Assembly: GCF_902459505.1 (NCBI RefSeq)
Contig: NC_047084.1
Span: forward strand, 308,775,963-308,839,962
Source: Geotrypetes seraphini
Lineage: Eukaryota > Chordata > Amphibia > Gymnophiona > Dermophiidae
Direction: 5' to 3'
Length of the DNA: 64,000 bases
Positions within the stretch are counted from its first letter, which is position 1. The number at the start of each line of letters is the position of its first letter. Below are positions 63,205 to 64,000 of this stretch, piece by piece. Both the position numbers and the translations under genes were made by a program. The notes under the pieces were generated by a model. The model worked only from the letters and a program-made list of their open reading frames with translations, was not told the origin of the DNA and made no database searches.

Positions 63205-64000
63205 CAGTGGTGTACCAAGGGGGGGTCCACCCCAGGTGCAAGCTATGAGGGGGTTGCTCCCAGTCTTGGAGTAATGGCCTGGGAACTTCCCTTCTCATGG
63301 CCCGACTCCAAGGCTATCGGTAGCCCCCCGACCGTGGTCCAGCCTTGCCTTCTCTGTGTCTTACCTTTTATTCCGTCCCCCCCGTCGGAGCTTGTTGCGC
63401 TCTAATGTCGGCGCATTTTCGTTACCCGGCTTTCACGTCTGCCAATCAATGGCCGACTTCCTGTTTTCGGCGGGTGGATTGCGGCAGAGGCAGAAGCAGG
63501 AAAGGAGCCACGTGTGAGACCGAGTAGCAGTTTTTCGGCTGAACCGAACAAGGTAAGTATTGCTGTTTTGTTCGGTATTGTTTTCGCTAGTGCTGCCTGC
63601 CCCCCAAAAATCACCTCCCATGCCCCGATTCACCATCTGAACATCCCCCCTCGCCCCCTAAAGCAGGATCGGCAGCGCTGCTGCTCCTGCTTTAGAGGGC
63701 GAGGGGGGAGGGTCAGTTGGGAAGTGCTACAGTGTCTGGCTTCTCCTCTGGCCTCCTGCACCTCCCTTTACCTGATTACAGCAGAGACAGTCCTTGGGGG
63801 GGGGGAGGTGCAGTCCTTGGGGGGGGGGAATAGGCCTTCAGGTGGGGGTGCAGGCCTTCAGGGGGGACAGACCTTCGGGGCGTACAGGCCTTCAGGGATG
63901 GGGGACAGGCCTACAGGGGTGAGGTGTAGGTCTTCAGGGCCCATGCAGGTCTTCAGGGGGGACAGACCTTCGGGGGGCAGGTACAGATCTTTGGGGGGGG
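63205..64000. mobile_element. hAT-type left end running into G-rich minisatellite
   Basis: CAGTGGTGTACCAAGGGGGG at 63205 is a hAT-type end related to 36578. From 63780 to the window edge a minisatellite of about 20-25 bp units is built on CAGGCCTTCAGGGGGGACAG, matching 31140-31225. The element probably continues past the window. Confidence 0.6.

Noticed and set aside
41300-64000. ALPK1 coding exons on the plus strand
   Set aside because: Expected from gene order, but no stretch resembling the ALPK1 N-terminal or kinase region was recognised.

Overview
The window reads as repeat-packed nuclear DNA of a vertebrate, most likely an amphibian and probably a caecilian. That is inference from the mix of elements: CR1 and L2 LINEs with 3' tails I associate with caecilian genomes, abundant DIRS-like tyrosine-recombinase retroelements, a Penelope-like element, L1-like ORF1 pieces, hAT, Tigger, Tc1 and Harbinger-type DNA elements. 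No bacterial features were seen.

Only one host protein-coding gene is convincing: TIFA (minus strand). Its single coding exon is at 24272-24912, with a splice acceptor just upstream. A CpG-rich, low-repeat stretch at about 40600-41300 carries a strong minus-strand splice donor at 41136/41135 and a perfect kappa-B site. I propose it as the TIFA promoter and first non-coding exon, giving an intron of about 16.2 kb filled with transposons. In human, TIFA lies head-to-head with ALPK1, the kinase upstream of it, so the right third of the window may be ALPK1 5' non-coding or intronic sequence. No ALPK1 coding exon was recognised.

Layout. 1-7.2 kb: an open L2-type LINE reading frame running off the left edge, a Penelope fragment, a DIRS fragment, an unclassified repeat and an L2 3' end. 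7.5-14.2 kb: CR1, then a DIRS fossil split by a hAT element that is itself split by CR1. 14.2-19.4 kb: a near-full-length L2-like LINE and a 114-bp tandem repeat. 19.6-21.7 kb: a DIRS fossil carrying two adjacent palindromes centred on (AT)n. 22.2-23.4 kb: Tigger-type and hAT elements with target duplications. 24-25 kb: TIFA. 25.5-36.3 kb: DIRS fossils with nested CR1, a G-rich hairpin array and a solo LTR. 36.5-40.2 kb: small inverted-repeat DNA elements and CR1. 40.6-41.3 kb: candidate promoter. 43.8-47.7 kb: an apparently whole two-ORF Penelope-like element with a 17-bp target duplication, a hammerhead-like motif and a possible -1 frameshift site. 48-54 kb: a cluster of tRNA-like modules in both orientations. 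54-64 kb: L2 ends, two related hAT copies, pyrimidine-rich tracts and G-rich minisatellite.

The most interesting items are the whole Penelope-like element, the tRNA-like module cluster, the paired palindromes, the spaced hairpin array and the putative TIFA promoter.
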